A stretch of DNA of 64,000 nucleotides from Burkholderiaceae bacterium (GTDB taxonomy: Bacteria; Pseudomonadota; Gammaproteobacteria; Burkholderiales; Burkholderiaceae_C). A program made the translations under genes and the position numbers. Position 1 is the stretch's first letter; the number at the start of each line of letters is the position of its first letter. The stretch is taken from assembly GCA_026125795.1 (NCBI GenBank), contig JAHCKM010000001.1, positions 620,001-684,000 of the forward strand. Reading direction: 5' to 3'. The notes below the pieces were generated by a model. That model did not search any database and was not told the origin of the DNA. It saw only the letters and a program-made list of their open reading frames with translations. Shown here one piece after another: positions 36,085 to 45,418 of this stretch.

Positions 36085-36934
36085 CCACGATGCCGTCCGG
36101 GACCTCGTGGCACGCACGCTGGCCGATGCGATGCGCGAAACCAGGCCCGCCGAGCCGCTGGTGGTGCTGGAGCACGCCGGCGCCCGCTTCGGCGACGTGC
36201 AGGCGCTGCGCAACGTGAACCTCACGCTGCGCCGCGGCGACCGCCTGATGCTGGTGGGCGCCAACGGATCGGGCAAGACCACGCTGCTGCGCGTGCTGCA
36301 TGGCCTGGTCCCGTTCGAAGGGCGGCGCGACGTGATGGCCATCTCAAGGAACGAAGGGCCGCTCCCGAGTTCCTTGACCCCCATGGGGGGCGGGCCGGGT
36401 GTCAGCCCGGCCCTGGGGGCACCAAGGACCCGCGAGCCGGTGATCGCGATGCTGTTCCAGCGCCCGTTCCTGCTCAGCCTGTCGGTGCGCTGGAATGTGC
36501 TGCTGGGCCTGTGGCTGCACGGCGTGCCGCGTGCGCAGCGCGAGCAGCGCTGCCAGCGCGCGCTGCAGCGCGTGGGGCTCGATGCGCTGGCCGCGCGTTC
36601 GGCGCGTTCGCTGTCGGGCGGCCAGCAGCAGCGCCTGGCGCTGGCGCGCGCGTGGGCGCTGGAGCCCGACATCCTGCTGCTCGACGAGCCGACGGCCAAT
36701 CTCGACCCGAGCGCCAAGCGCGAGGTGGAGCGGCTGATCGATGCGCTGGCCGACGACGGCGTCACGGTGGTGATGAGCACGCACAACCTCGGCCAGGCCA
36801 AGCGCCTGGCCACGCGCGTGGCGTACCTCGAGGCGGGGCGCCTAGTGGTCGAGCTGCCGGTCGACCGTTTTTTCAACGATGCCCTGCCATCCGAGGCGGC
36901 GTTGTTCCTCAAAGGAGAGTTGCCGTGGACCTGA
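36077..36934 (+). CDS. tupC: Tungstate ABC transporter ATP-binding protein TupC
   Basis: A 285-residue ATPase with Walker A GANGSGKT (residues 61-68), Q-loop Gln128 in MLFQRPFLL, signature LSGGQQQRLALARA, Walker B ILLLDEPTANLD and H-loop STHNLGQ. About 29 residues between Walker A and the Q-loop (about 90-118) are low-complexity Gly/Pro/Ser and come from a hairpin-rich repeat in the DNA; a normal ATPase of this family lacks them. All catalytic motifs remain intact and the frame is open, so it may still work. Start ATG 36077; GTG 36068 is an alternative. Confidence 0.9.
   Translation: MPDHDAVRDLVARTLADAMRETRPAEPLVVLEHAGARFGDVQALRNVNLTLRRGDRLMLVGANGSGKTTLLRVLHGLVPFEGRRDVMAISRNEGPLPSSLTPMGGGPGVSPALGAPRTREPVIAMLFQRPFLLSLSVRWNVLLGLWLHGVPRAQREQRCQRALQRVGLDALAARSARSLSGGQQQRLALARAWALEPDILLLDEPTANLDPSAKREVERLIDALADDGVTVVMSTHNLGQAKRLATRVAYLEAGRLVVELPVDRFFNDALPSEAALFLKGELPWT
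36343..36429. repeat. Hairpin-rich repeat inserted in frame in tupC
   Basis: Nested inverted repeats: aaggaac (36346-36352) with gttcctt (36369-36375); ccccc-atg-ggggg centred near 36384; and the perfect gggccggg (36392-36399) with cccggccc (36406-36413). It ends in ctgggggcaccaagga. The style matches the intergenic palindromic repeats of this window, but here it lies inside an essential ATPase domain and has no stop codon in the tupC frame. Confidence 0.75.
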
Positions 36935-37746
36935 AGATCGTTCGACGATTGTGCTTGGTGGCCTTGGGTGCCGTGCTGGCGGCGCCGGCCTGGTCGCAGG
37001 ACAAGTCGATCGTGATGGCGTCGACCACATCGACCGAGCAGTCCGGATTGTTCGGCCACCTGCTGCCGTTGTTCAAGCAGGCCAGCGGCATCGACGTGCG
37101 CGTGGTTGCGGTGGGCACCGGCCAGGCGCTGGACACCGGCCGGCGCGGCGATGCCGACATCGTGTTCGTGCACGATACGGTGGCGGAGGAGAGGTTCGTC
37201 GCCGAAGGCTTCGCGACCAGGCGCCTGCCGGTGATGTACAACGACTTCGTCGTCGTCGGCCCCAAGTCGGATCCGGCCAGGGCCAAAGGCAATGACATCG
37301 CCGCCGCGCTGAACAAGATCAAGGCCAGCGGCGCGCCGTTCATCTCGCGCGCCGATAAGAGCGGCACGCACGCGGCTGAACTGCGCCTGTGGAAGGCCGC
37401 CGGCGTCGACATGGCGGCGGCCAAGCCGGCCGGCTACAAGGAATGCGGCTGCGGCATGGGTCCGGCGCTCAACATGGGCACGGCCACCAACGCGTACGTG
37501 CTGACCGACCGCGGCACGTGGCTGTCGTTCAAGAACCGCGGCGAACTGGCGATCGTGGTGGAAGGCGACAAGCGCCTGTTCAACCAGTACGGCGTAATGG
37601 TGGTGAACCCGGCCAAGCACCCGCACGTGAAGAGCGCGCTGGCGCAGCAGTTTGCCGACTGGGTGGTGTCGGCCGCCGGGCAGAAGGCGATCAGCGACTA
37701 CAAGATCGACGGACAGCAGTTGTTCTTTCCGAACGCGGAGCGCTGA
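36925..37746 (+). CDS. tupA: Tungstate-binding periplasmic protein TupA
   Basis: A 273-residue protein with a signal peptide (RRLCLVALGAVLAAPAWS) and the TupA family sequence: MASTTSTEQSGLF (the oxyanion-binding TTS loop), VVAVGTGQALDTGRRGDADIVFVH, FISRADKSGTHAAELRLWKAAG, GMGPALNMGTATNAYVLTDRGTW, and QYGVMVVNPAKHP. It captures tungstate for TupB/TupC. It starts at a GTG that overlaps tupC by ten bases, with AGGAGA placed inside tupC, so translation is coupled. It ends nine bases from the convergent modC. Confidence 0.95.
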   Translation: MDLKIVRRLCLVALGAVLAAPAWSQDKSIVMASTTSTEQSGLFGHLLPLFKQASGIDVRVVAVGTGQALDTGRRGDADIVFVHDTVAEERFVAEGFATRRLPVMYNDFVVVGPKSDPARAKGNDIAAALNKIKASGAPFISRADKSGTHAAELRLWKAAGVDMAAAKPAGYKECGCGMGPALNMGTATNAYVLTDRGTWLSFKNRGELAIVVEGDKRLFNQYGVMVVNPAKHPHVKSALAQQFADWVVSAAGQKAISDYKIDGQQLFFPNAER

Positions 37747-37755
37747 ACAGAACGA

Positions 37756-38829
37756 TCACCGCAGCACCGCCACGCTCTTCACCTGCGCCCACACGGATTG
37801 TCCCGGTTCGATGCGCAGTTCCCTGCGTGACCGGCCGGAGATGCGCGCAACGAGCGGCGTGCGGCCGACCTCGAGCTTCACGAGAACCTGGCCCGGCACC
37901 GTGGCGTCGGCGACCTCCACGATGCGTGCTTCAAACAGGTTGAGGATGCTCGTGCGTTCGGGCCGCTGCACGGCCAGGCTCACGTCGCGCGCCTGGATGC
38001 GAAAGCGCATGCGCGCGCCCGGCGCTCCGATGCAGCGGCTCACGTGAACGCTGCCGCCTTCGAAGTCGAGGCGGGTCAGGTGATCGGTGTCGTCCTGCGC
38101 GGCGATCGTGGCGTCGATCACGACGCCCATGTCGTCGGCAAAAGCACCTGCCAGGTCCAGCCGTGCGAGCGTGGCCTGCACGCCGCCTTGTGCGACCACG
38201 CTTCCGTGTTCGAGCAAGACCACATGGTCCGCCAGGCGCGCTACTTCGTCAGGCGCATGGCTCACGTACAGCACCGGGATCTCCAGGTCGTCGTGCAGGC
38301 GCTGCAGGTACGGCAGGATCTCCTGCTTGCGCGCCAGGTCGAGCGATGCCAGCGGCTCGTCGAGCAGCAGCAGCTGCGGACTCACCGCGAGCGCGCGTGC
38401 GATCGCCACGCGCTGGCGCTCGCCGCCTGACAGGCCGTCGGTTGCGCGCTCCAGCAGCGCGCCGATGCCGAGCAGCTCGATGCTGGCCTCGAGGTTGCCG
38501 CGGCGCAGCGCGGGCGGCACCCGCTTCATGCCGTACTCGAGATTGCGGCGCACCGACAGGTGTGGAAACAGGCTGGCCTCCTGGAACACATAACCCAGTG
38601 GCCGGCGGTGCGTCGGCACGAAGGTGTCCGCGCCTTGCCAGAGCGCGCCATTGACCGACAGCTTGCCGCCCGGCACCCGCTCGAGCCCGGCGATGCAACG
38701 CAGCAGCGTGGTCTTGCCCGAGCCCGATGGACCGAACAACGCGGTGACGCCGCGACCCGGCAACTCGAGGTCCACATCGAGCACGAAGCCCGCGCGGTCG
38801 AGCTTGAAGCCGGCCCGGATCGCGGCCAT
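37756..38829 (-). CDS. modC: Molybdate ABC transporter ATP-binding protein ModC
   Basis: A 357-residue protein with Walker A GPSGSGKT (33-40), Q-loop GYVFQEASLFPHLSV, signature LSGGERQRVAIARA, Walker B LLLLDEPLASLD, H-loop YVSHAPDEV, and a C-terminal molybdate-binding (Mop/TOBE) domain from about residue 290 (ILNLFEARIVEV...VGRTPLVARISGRSRREL). It energises molybdate uptake through ModB. It is the last gene of the leftward modABC operon, six bases after modB. Confidence 0.96.
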   Translation of the reverse strand: MAAIRAGFKLDRAGFVLDVDLELPGRGVTALFGPSGSGKTTLLRCIAGLERVPGGKLSVNGALWQGADTFVPTHRRPLGYVFQEASLFPHLSVRRNLEYGMKRVPPALRRGNLEASIELLGIGALLERATDGLSGGERQRVAIARALAVSPQLLLLDEPLASLDLARKQEILPYLQRLHDDLEIPVLYVSHAPDEVARLADHVVLLEHGSVVAQGGVQATLARLDLAGAFADDMGVVIDATIAAQDDTDHLTRLDFEGGSVHVSRCIGAPGARMRFRIQARDVSLAVQRPERTSILNLFEARIVEVADATVPGQVLVKLEVGRTPLVARISGRSRRELRIEPGQSVWAQVKSVAVLR

Positions 38830-38835
38830 GCGCCG

Positions 38836-39513
38836 TCACGCCTTGCGCCGGTTCGGGTTGAACACGTACAACCCGAGCAGCACCAGGAAGGAGAAGACGA
38901 GCATGGTGCCGGCGAGCCGGTGCGCCTGCGCGTACTCGAGCGCCTCGACGTGGTCGTAGATCTGCACCGACACCACGCGCGTCTGGTCAGGGATGCTGCC
39001 GCCGATCATCAGCACGACGCCGAACTCGCCCACGGTGTGCGCGAAGCCCAGGATCGATGCCGTGATGAAGCCGGGCTTGGCCAGCGGCAGCGCCACGCTG
39101 AAGAAGCGGTCCCACGGCCCGGCGCGCAGCGTTGCCGCCACCTCGAGCGGGCGCTCGCCGATCGCCTCGAAGGCGTTCTGGATCGGCTGCACGACGAACG
39201 GCATCGAATAGAACACCGATGCCACCACCAGGCCCCAGAAGGTGAACGGCAGCAGGCCCAGGCCAATCGATTGTGTGAACTGGCCCAGCCAACCTTGCGG
39301 ACCCATGGCCACCAGCAGGTAAAAGCCCAGCACGGTCGGCGGCAACACCAGCGGCAGCGCCACCACCGCACCGATCGGACCCTTGAGCCAGGAACGCGTG
39401 CGCGCGAGCCACCAGGCGATCGGGGTGCCGATCAGCAGCAGCAAGCCGGTCACGATCGTCGCCAGACGCAGCGTGAGCCAGATGGCTCCCAGGTCGGCGT
39501 CACTGAAGCCCAT
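38836..39513 (-). CDS. modB: Molybdate ABC transporter permease ModB
   Basis: A 225-residue permease with five predicted membrane segments. Family landmarks are [20 protein letters not shown], the middle [18 protein letters not shown], and the EAA loop with [27 protein letters not shown], where the ModC-coupling glycine lies. The ending [19 protein letters not shown] is typical. It forms the channel for molybdate. Spacing is 12 bases from modA and 6 from modC. Confidence 0.95.
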   Translation of the reverse strand: MGFSDADLGAIWLTLRLATIVTGLLLLIGTPIAWWLARTRSWLKGPIGAVVALPLVLPPTVLGFYLLVAMGPQGWLGQFTQSIGLGLLPFTFWGLVVASVFYSMPFVVQPIQNAFEAIGERPLEVAATLRAGPWDRFFSVALPLAKPGFITASILGFAHTVGEFGVVLMIGGSIPDQTRVVSVQIYDHVEALEYAQAHRLAGTMLVFSFLVLLGLYVFNPNRRKA

Positions 39514-39525
39514 GCAGCCCCAGCG

Positions 39526-40347
<822 letters not shown>

Positions 40348-40396
40348 TCACGTACACCAATGGTGCGATGATCGCCCGCCCGAGTCAGGAGGTCCG

Positions 40397-41497
40397 ATGA
40401 GCGAATTCACCCGACGCACCGTTCTTGCATTTGGCGCCGCCGTGCCGGCCTGGCCTTTGGCGGCTCGCGCCCAGGAGCGCCGCTTCGAGCCGCAGGTGGC
40501 CGGCTGGCGCACCTTCGAAGTCACCACACAATGCGACGTGGCCGAGGTCAAGGGTGCCACGCGGCTGTGGCTGCCGGTGCCCGACGTCAACAGCGAGTAC
40601 CAGCAGTCGCTCGACAGCACCTGGAGCGGCAACGCCACGTCGGCGCGGCTGGTGGTGGACCCCGGCAGCGGCGTGCGCATGCTGTACGCCGAGTTCGCCG
40701 ACGGCGTGGCCAAGCCGACGCTGGCGCTGACCAGCCGCGTGCGCACGCGCAACCGCGCGGTGGACTGGAACAAGCCGGAGGCCAAGCCCGAAGACCCCAC
40801 GCTGCTGCAGGCCAACCTCAGGGCCACCGAGTTGCTGCCGCTGGACGGCATCGTGCGCAAGACAGCGCTCGACGCGACGAAAGGCGCCAACACCGATCTC
40901 GACAAGGTGCGCGGCATCTACAACTGGGTGGTGACCAATGCCCATCGCGAGCCCAAGACGCGCGGCTGCGGCGTGGGCGACATCAAGGCGATGCTCGAAA
41001 GCGGCAATCTCGGCGGCAAGTGCGCCGACCTGAACGCCATCTTCGTCGGCCTGTGCCGTTCGGCCGGCGTGCCGGCGCGCGACATCTACGGCTTGCGCGT
41101 CGCGCCGTCTGCCTTCGGCTACCGCGAGCTTGGTGCCAACCCGGCCAGCCTGAAGGGCGCTCAGCACTGCCGCGCCGAGGCCTACATCAAGGGCCATGGC
41201 TGGGTCGCGATGGACCCGGCCGACGTGCTGAAGGTGATGCGCCAGGAAACGCCCGACTGGATCAAGGACGTGAAGCACGCGGTGGCCGCACCGGTGAACC
41301 AGGGCTTGTTCGGCCGCTGGGAAGGCAACTGGGTCGGCTGGAACACCGGGCACGACGTGACGTTGCCCCACAGCGCGTCCAAGCAGACGCTGCCGTTCCT
41401 GATGTACCCCAATGGCGAGAACGCCAGCGGCCGCTTCGACGAGCTGGCGCCCGACAACTTCCGCTACACCATCAGCGCCAAGGAGGTCACGGCCTGA
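40397..41497 (+). CDS. Tat-exported transglutaminase-like protein
   Basis: A 366-residue protein with a twin-arginine leader (TRRTVLAFGAAVPAWPLAARA) and a transglutaminase/protease-like core: NWVVTNAHR, the catalytic cysteine in GGKCADLNAIFV (about residue 214), and the histidine and aspartate in HCRAEAYIKGHGWVAMDPAD. Such proteins are cysteine-dependent amidases or cross-linkers, often in the periplasm. The substrate is unknown. AGGAGG six bases before ATG 40397 is a strong ribosome site. Confidence 0.85.
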   Translation: MSEFTRRTVLAFGAAVPAWPLAARAQERRFEPQVAGWRTFEVTTQCDVAEVKGATRLWLPVPDVNSEYQQSLDSTWSGNATSARLVVDPGSGVRMLYAEFADGVAKPTLALTSRVRTRNRAVDWNKPEAKPEDPTLLQANLRATELLPLDGIVRKTALDATKGANTDLDKVRGIYNWVVTNAHREPKTRGCGVGDIKAMLESGNLGGKCADLNAIFVGLCRSAGVPARDIYGLRVAPSAFGYRELGANPASLKGAQHCRAEAYIKGHGWVAMDPADVLKVMRQETPDWIKDVKHAVAAPVNQGLFGRWEGNWVGWNTGHDVTLPHSASKQTLPFLMYPNGENASGRFDELAPDNFRYTISAKEVTA

Positions 41498-41585
41498 GCC
41501 CCCGCGCGGCCGCTCCCGCAGCCCCGCAGGGGCTGCTTCGCAGCCCGGGGGCTCGCACCGCAGTGCGAAGCACGGAGGTGACTCG
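41498..41585. repeat. GC-rich palindromic repeat between transglutaminase and nitroreductase genes
   Basis: The gap contains overlapping inverted repeats (gcagccccgcaggggctgc at 41519-41537, and gcttcgcagc and cttcgcactgcggtgc-like pairs following). No gene is seen. It is the same style as the other repeats and ends just before the nitroreductase ribosome site. Confidence 0.55.
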
Positions 41586-42167
41586 ATGAGCACCGACGCG
41601 GCCGGCGCGGCGCTGCAGGGCTTGTTGTCGCGCCAGTCGGTCGGCATCAAGCACCTGCGAGAGCCTGGGCCCAGCGACGAGCAGCTGCAGCGCATGGTCG
41701 AGGCCGCGCTGCGCGCGCCCGATCACGCCGGGCTGGTGCCGTTTCGTTTTGCCCTCGTGCGCGGCGACGCACGCGAGCGGCTGGGTGACCTGTTCGTGCA
41801 GGCGGCGATCGATGGCGGCAAGAGCCAGGCCGATGCGATGATCGATCGCGAGCGCGCACAGCGCGCGCCGGTGACGGTGGCGGTGGTCGCGCGCATCGAC
41901 AGCGGCCACCCGCTGGTGCCGGCGCACGAGCAGTGGGCTTGCGTCGGCGGCGCGCTGACCAACCTGCTCAACGCGGCGCATGCCATGGGCTTCGGCGGCA
42001 AGATGCTGTCGGGCTCCAAGGTGCGCCACCCGGCGCTGCAGCAGGCCTTCTGCGAGCCCGGCGAAACGCTGCTTGGCTGGATTGCGCTCGGCACGCCGGC
42101 CGACAGCCCGTCGCGCAAGGTCAACAAGCCGCGCGCGGCCGACGTGGTGCGCGAGTGGCAGCGCTGA
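41586..42167 (+). CDS. Nitroreductase family protein (TdsD/YdjA-like)
   Basis: A 193-residue flavoprotein of the compact nitroreductase class: LSRQSVGIKHLREPGPSDEQLQRMVEAALRAPDHAG, VPFRFALVRGDAR, the middle APVTVAVVARID, and AHEQWACVGGALTNLLNAAHAMGFGGKMLSG. The SR-x5-L near the start and GG-x-LxNxxxAA-x-xxG are FMN contacts. The length and APDHAGLVPFRF resemble E. coli YdjA. Likely a cytosolic NAD(P)H oxidoreductase. It has a GGAGG ribosome site. Confidence 0.9.
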   Translation: MSTDAAGAALQGLLSRQSVGIKHLREPGPSDEQLQRMVEAALRAPDHAGLVPFRFALVRGDARERLGDLFVQAAIDGGKSQADAMIDRERAQRAPVTVAVVARIDSGHPLVPAHEQWACVGGALTNLLNAAHAMGFGGKMLSGSKVRHPALQQAFCEPGETLLGWIALGTPADSPSRKVNKPRAADVVREWQR

Positions 42168-42195
42168 CGACTCGCGCCAGCGATTCTTCTGCGCC

Positions 42196-43650
42196 TCAGA
42201 ACGGGTAGTGCCGCGGCTTCGTCTGCACCGTGATCCAGCGCAGCTCGGTGAACTCGGCGATGCCGGCCTTGCCGCCGAAGCGGCCCATGCCCGAACCCTT
42301 GACGCCGCCGAACGGCATCTGCGCCTCGTCGTGCACCGTGGGGCCGTTGACGTGGCAGATGCCCGAGTCGATCTTGCGCGCCACGTTGAACGCGCGCGCA
42401 ATGTCGCGCCCGAACACCGCGGCCGACAGGCCGTATTCGTTGTCGTTGGCGCAGGCGATCGCCTCTTCGGTGTTCTTCACGCGCACCACGCATTTCACCG
42501 GGCCGAAGGTCTCCTCGCGGTAGATGCGCATGCTCGGGTTCACGTGGTCGAGCACGGTGGCCGGCATCAGCGTGGTCTCGGCCTTGGCGCCGCACACCAG
42601 CTTGGCGCCCTTCGACAACGCATCGTCGATCAGCGCGTTGCAGTGCTGCACCGTCGGCATGCCGATCACCGAGCCCAGCACCACCGGCTCGGGCTTGCGC
42701 GGGTCGCCGAGCGGCAGGCCCTTGGCCTTGTCGGCGAACTTGCGCACGAACTCGTCGGCCACCTTCAGGTCGACGATGATGCGCTCGGTGCTCATGCAGA
42801 TCTGGCCGGAGTTGGCAAAGGCGCCGAACGCGGCCGCGTTCACGGCGTCGTCGAGGTCGGCATCGTCCAGCACCACCAGCGGCGCCTTGCCGCCGAGTTC
42901 CAGCACCACCGGCTTCAGGTACTTGGCGCATGTCATCGCGATCAACCGGCCGACGCGTGTGGAGCCGGTGAAGTTGACGCGCCGCACCGCCGGGTGCGCG
43001 ACCATCGCCTCGACCACCGCGCCGGCATCGGCCGGTGCGTTGGTCACGTAGTTCACCACCCCGGGCGGAAAGCCCGCCTCTTGCAGCACCTCGATGATCA
43101 GCTGGTGCGTGCGCGGGCAGTTCTCGCTGCCCTTGAGCACCACGGTGTTGCCGCACGCCAGCGGCGTGGCGATGGCGCGCACCGCCAGGATCACCGGTGC
43201 GTTCCACGGCGCGATGCCGAGCACCACGCCGGCCGGCACGCGCACGCCCATCGCCAATGAGCCCGGCACGTCGGAGGGGATCACCTCGCCGGCCACCTGC
43301 GTGGTGAGCGCCGCGGCCTCGCGCAGCATGCTGGCGGCGAGCATCACGTTGAAGCCGCCCCACATGCCGGTGGCGCCGGTCTCGGCCGACACCGCTTCGA
43401 CGAACTGCGGCGTCTTGGCCTCGAGCCGGTCGGCCGCCTTGAGCAACAGCGCGCGCCGTTCGCCGGGCCCGGCCTCGCTCCACGTGCGAAACGCCTCGGC
43501 CGCAGCCTCCACCGCCATCACCGCATCGGCCGCCGACGCGGCCGGCGCGCGCGTGGCCACGGTGCCGTCGAGCGGGTTGCGCCGTTCGAAGGTGGCGCCC
43601 TTCTCGGCACTGACCTTGAGGCCGTTGATCAACATCGACAGATCGGACAT
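42196..43650 (-). CDS. Aldehyde dehydrogenase of the vanillin/benzaldehyde/salicylaldehyde type
   Basis: A 484-residue ALDH: APWNAPVILAVRA, FTGSTRVGRLIA, base in VLELGGKAPLVV, catalytic cysteine in NSGQICMSTERI (about residue 281), YREETFGPV, HVNGPTVHDEAQMPFGGVKGSG. The GPTVHDEAQMPFGG segment and ICMSTERI are typical of vanillin and salicylaldehyde dehydrogenases. It is the last gene of a leftward cluster with the ABC transporter, so it may oxidise an imported aromatic substrate's aldehyde. A GGAG ribosome site precedes ATG 43650. Confidence 0.9.
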   Translation of the reverse strand: MSDLSMLINGLKVSAEKGATFERRNPLDGTVATRAPAASAADAVMAVEAAAEAFRTWSEAGPGERRALLLKAADRLEAKTPQFVEAVSAETGATGMWGGFNVMLAASMLREAAALTTQVAGEVIPSDVPGSLAMGVRVPAGVVLGIAPWNAPVILAVRAIATPLACGNTVVLKGSENCPRTHQLIIEVLQEAGFPPGVVNYVTNAPADAGAVVEAMVAHPAVRRVNFTGSTRVGRLIAMTCAKYLKPVVLELGGKAPLVVLDDADLDDAVNAAAFGAFANSGQICMSTERIIVDLKVADEFVRKFADKAKGLPLGDPRKPEPVVLGSVIGMPTVQHCNALIDDALSKGAKLVCGAKAETTLMPATVLDHVNPSMRIYREETFGPVKCVVRVKNTEEAIACANDNEYGLSAAVFGRDIARAFNVARKIDSGICHVNGPTVHDEAQMPFGGVKGSGMGRFGGKAGIAEFTELRWITVQTKPRHYPF

Positions 43651-43668
43651 GGGGCTCTCCTTGTGTGT

Positions 43669-44475
43669 TCACGCCGGCGCGACGGCGCGTCGGCCTCGTG
43701 CCGCATCGGCGGCGGTGGTGGTGCCGGTGGCGTCGGCGCCGAGGTAGGCCTCGCGCACTACGCTCGAGCGCGCCAGCAGCGCCGCGGGTCCGCGCGCCAC
43801 CAGCGTGCCGCGCTCGAGCACGTAGCCGCGTTCGGCCACCGCCAGCGCCTTCTTCACGTTCTGCTCGACCATCAGCACCGTGGTGCCGGCGTCGGCGATG
43901 CGCCGCGCGATCGCCAGCAACTCGTCGACCATCTTCGGGGCCAGACCCAACGACGGCTCGTCGAGCAGCAGCAGGCGTGGCGCGCTCATCATCGCGCGCG
44001 CCACCGCCACCATCTGCTGCTCGCCGCCGCTCATCGTGCCGGCGAGCTGGTTCGCACGTTCGCGCAGCTTGGGGAAGTCGTTGAACGCCTGGTCGAGCCG
44101 GCGCGCGCGTTCGACCTTGGGCACCAGCCAGCCACCCAACTCGAGGTTCTCGCGCACGCTCATCTGCGGGAACAGGCGCCGGCCTTCGGCCACCAGCGCC
44201 ACGCCGGCCTGCACGATCTCGTGCGTCTCGTCGGGCAGGAGATCGCCGTCGAGCGTGACCACGCCGCGGCGCGGGATCAGGCCCACCAGCGCTTTCAGCA
44301 GCGTGCTCTTGCCGGCACCGTTGGGCCCGAGGATCACGGTGAGGCCCGGCTCGGCTTCGAGGTGGATGTCGCGCAGCACCAGGAAGGCGCCGTAGCCGGC
44401 GCTCAGGCCGCGCACCTTCAGATGCGCGCGGCCGCTGCCGCCGAGCATGAACGGGGTGGCGCGCCAGTACATCAT
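43669..44475 (-). CDS. livF: ABC transporter ATP-binding protein LivF-like
   Basis: A 268-residue ATPase: Walker A GPNGAGKST (about 51-59), Q-loop EGRRLFPQMSVREN, signature MSGGEQQMVAVARAMM, Walker B LLLDEPSLGLAPKMVDEL, and VLMVEQNVKKAL, all LivF-class. It pairs with LivG to drive uptake of branched-chain amino acids or aromatic acids. The start is uncertain: stacked ATGs at 44475 and 44472 and another at 44448. The upstream 145 bases are repeat. Confidence 0.92.
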   Translation of the reverse strand: MMYWRATPFMLGGSGRAHLKVRGLSAGYGAFLVLRDIHLEAEPGLTVILGPNGAGKSTLLKALVGLIPRRGVVTLDGDLLPDETHEIVQAGVALVAEGRRLFPQMSVRENLELGGWLVPKVERARRLDQAFNDFPKLRERANQLAGTMSGGEQQMVAVARAMMSAPRLLLLDEPSLGLAPKMVDELLAIARRIADAGTTVLMVEQNVKKALAVAERGYVLERGTLVARGPAALLARSSVVREAYLGADATGTTTAADAARGRRAVAPA

Positions 44476-44620
44476 GAGGCCCCCTTGGCGCCTGCGGCGC
44501 CGCCTGGCCCGCAGAGGGGCCAGGCGCTCGCCAGGCGTAGCCCGTCCGCAGGGACGGGCCATGTCCAGGCTCGCTCGCCCCGAGGGGGAGCGAGCCATCT
44601 TGGGGTGGCCCGGCGATGGC
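44476..44620. repeat. GC-rich palindromic repeat between livG and livF
   Basis: The gap holds several inverted repeats: ggcgcctgcggcgcc (44489-44503), gcctggcc/ggccaggc flanking 44503-44524, ccgtccgcagggacgg (44542-44557) and ctcgctcgcccc/gggggagcgag (44571-44594). The ggcgcctgcggcgcc unit also occurs at 17103-17117 in the formate dehydrogenase gap. No gene is present. Confidence 0.6.
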
Positions 44621-45418
44621 TCATGCAGCGGTCTCCTCGGGCTCGAGCATTTCATCACCGAGATACGCCTCGATCACCGCGGGGTCGCGCACGACCTCGG
44701 CCGGCGACGCATCGGCGATCTTGCGCCCCTGGTCGAGCACGATCACGCGCTCCACGTGCTTGAGCAGCGTGGTCACCGCGTGCTCGATCCACACCACCGC
44801 GAGGTCGAGCTCGTCGCGCATGCGGCGGATCAATCGCGCCATCTCCTCCACCTCGGCCTCGGTGAGACCGGCCGCCACCTCGTCGAGCAGCAGCAGCTTC
44901 GGGCGTGTGGCCAGCGCCATGCCGATCTCGAGCAGGCGCTGCTGCGCCGGCGTGATGGCCGCCGCGGGCAGTTGTGCCTGCGATTGCAGCCCGATCAGCG
45001 TCAGGATGCTCGCCGGCGTGCGCAGCGCCCACGGCACCGACGGCTCGTCGCCCCACAGCCAGTAACGCCGCGGCCGGCGGCCGGCGAACTTGAGGCCGAA
45101 GGCGATGTTGTCGAACGCTGTCAGGTCGGCGAACACGCGCGGCGTCTGAAAAGTGCGCGCGATGCCGTGCGCGGCATAACGGTGCGGGCCGCGACCGGTG
45201 AGCGTGCGGCCCTGTGCGATCAACTGCCCGCTGGTAGGAGCGACGACGCCGGAGATCGCGTTGAAGAACGTGGTCTTGCCGGCGCCGTTGGGCCCGATGA
45301 TGCCCACCAGCTCGCCGCGTGCGAACGTGGCGCTCACCGCGTTGACCGCAGTCAGACCGCCGAAGCGCACCGTGACATCGTGGGCCTCCAGCAAGGCAAC
45401 GGCACTTGGCTCAGACAA
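44621..45418 (-). CDS. livG: ABC transporter ATP-binding protein LivG-like
   Basis: A 265-residue ATPase with Walker A GPNGAGKTTFFN, the LivG-type GIARTFQTPRVFADLTAFDN, a divergent signature region (ITPAQQRLLEIGMALATRP in place of LSGGQQ), Walker B LLLLDEVAAGLTEAEVEEM and VVWIEHAVTTLLKHV. The DEVAAGLT Walker B (usually DEPxAGL) is a change seen in some aromatic-acid LivG proteins. The likely start is a TTG at 45418 overlapping the livM stop; no ATG is available near the N-terminus. Confidence 0.9.
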   Translation of the reverse strand: MSEPSAVALLEAHDVTVRFGGLTAVNAVSATFARGELVGIIGPNGAGKTTFFNAISGVVAPTSGQLIAQGRTLTGRGPHRYAAHGIARTFQTPRVFADLTAFDNIAFGLKFAGRRPRRYWLWGDEPSVPWALRTPASILTLIGLQSQAQLPAAAITPAQQRLLEIGMALATRPKLLLLDEVAAGLTEAEVEEMARLIRRMRDELDLAVVWIEHAVTTLLKHVERVIVLDQGRKIADASPAEVVRDPAVIEAYLGDEMLEPEETAA

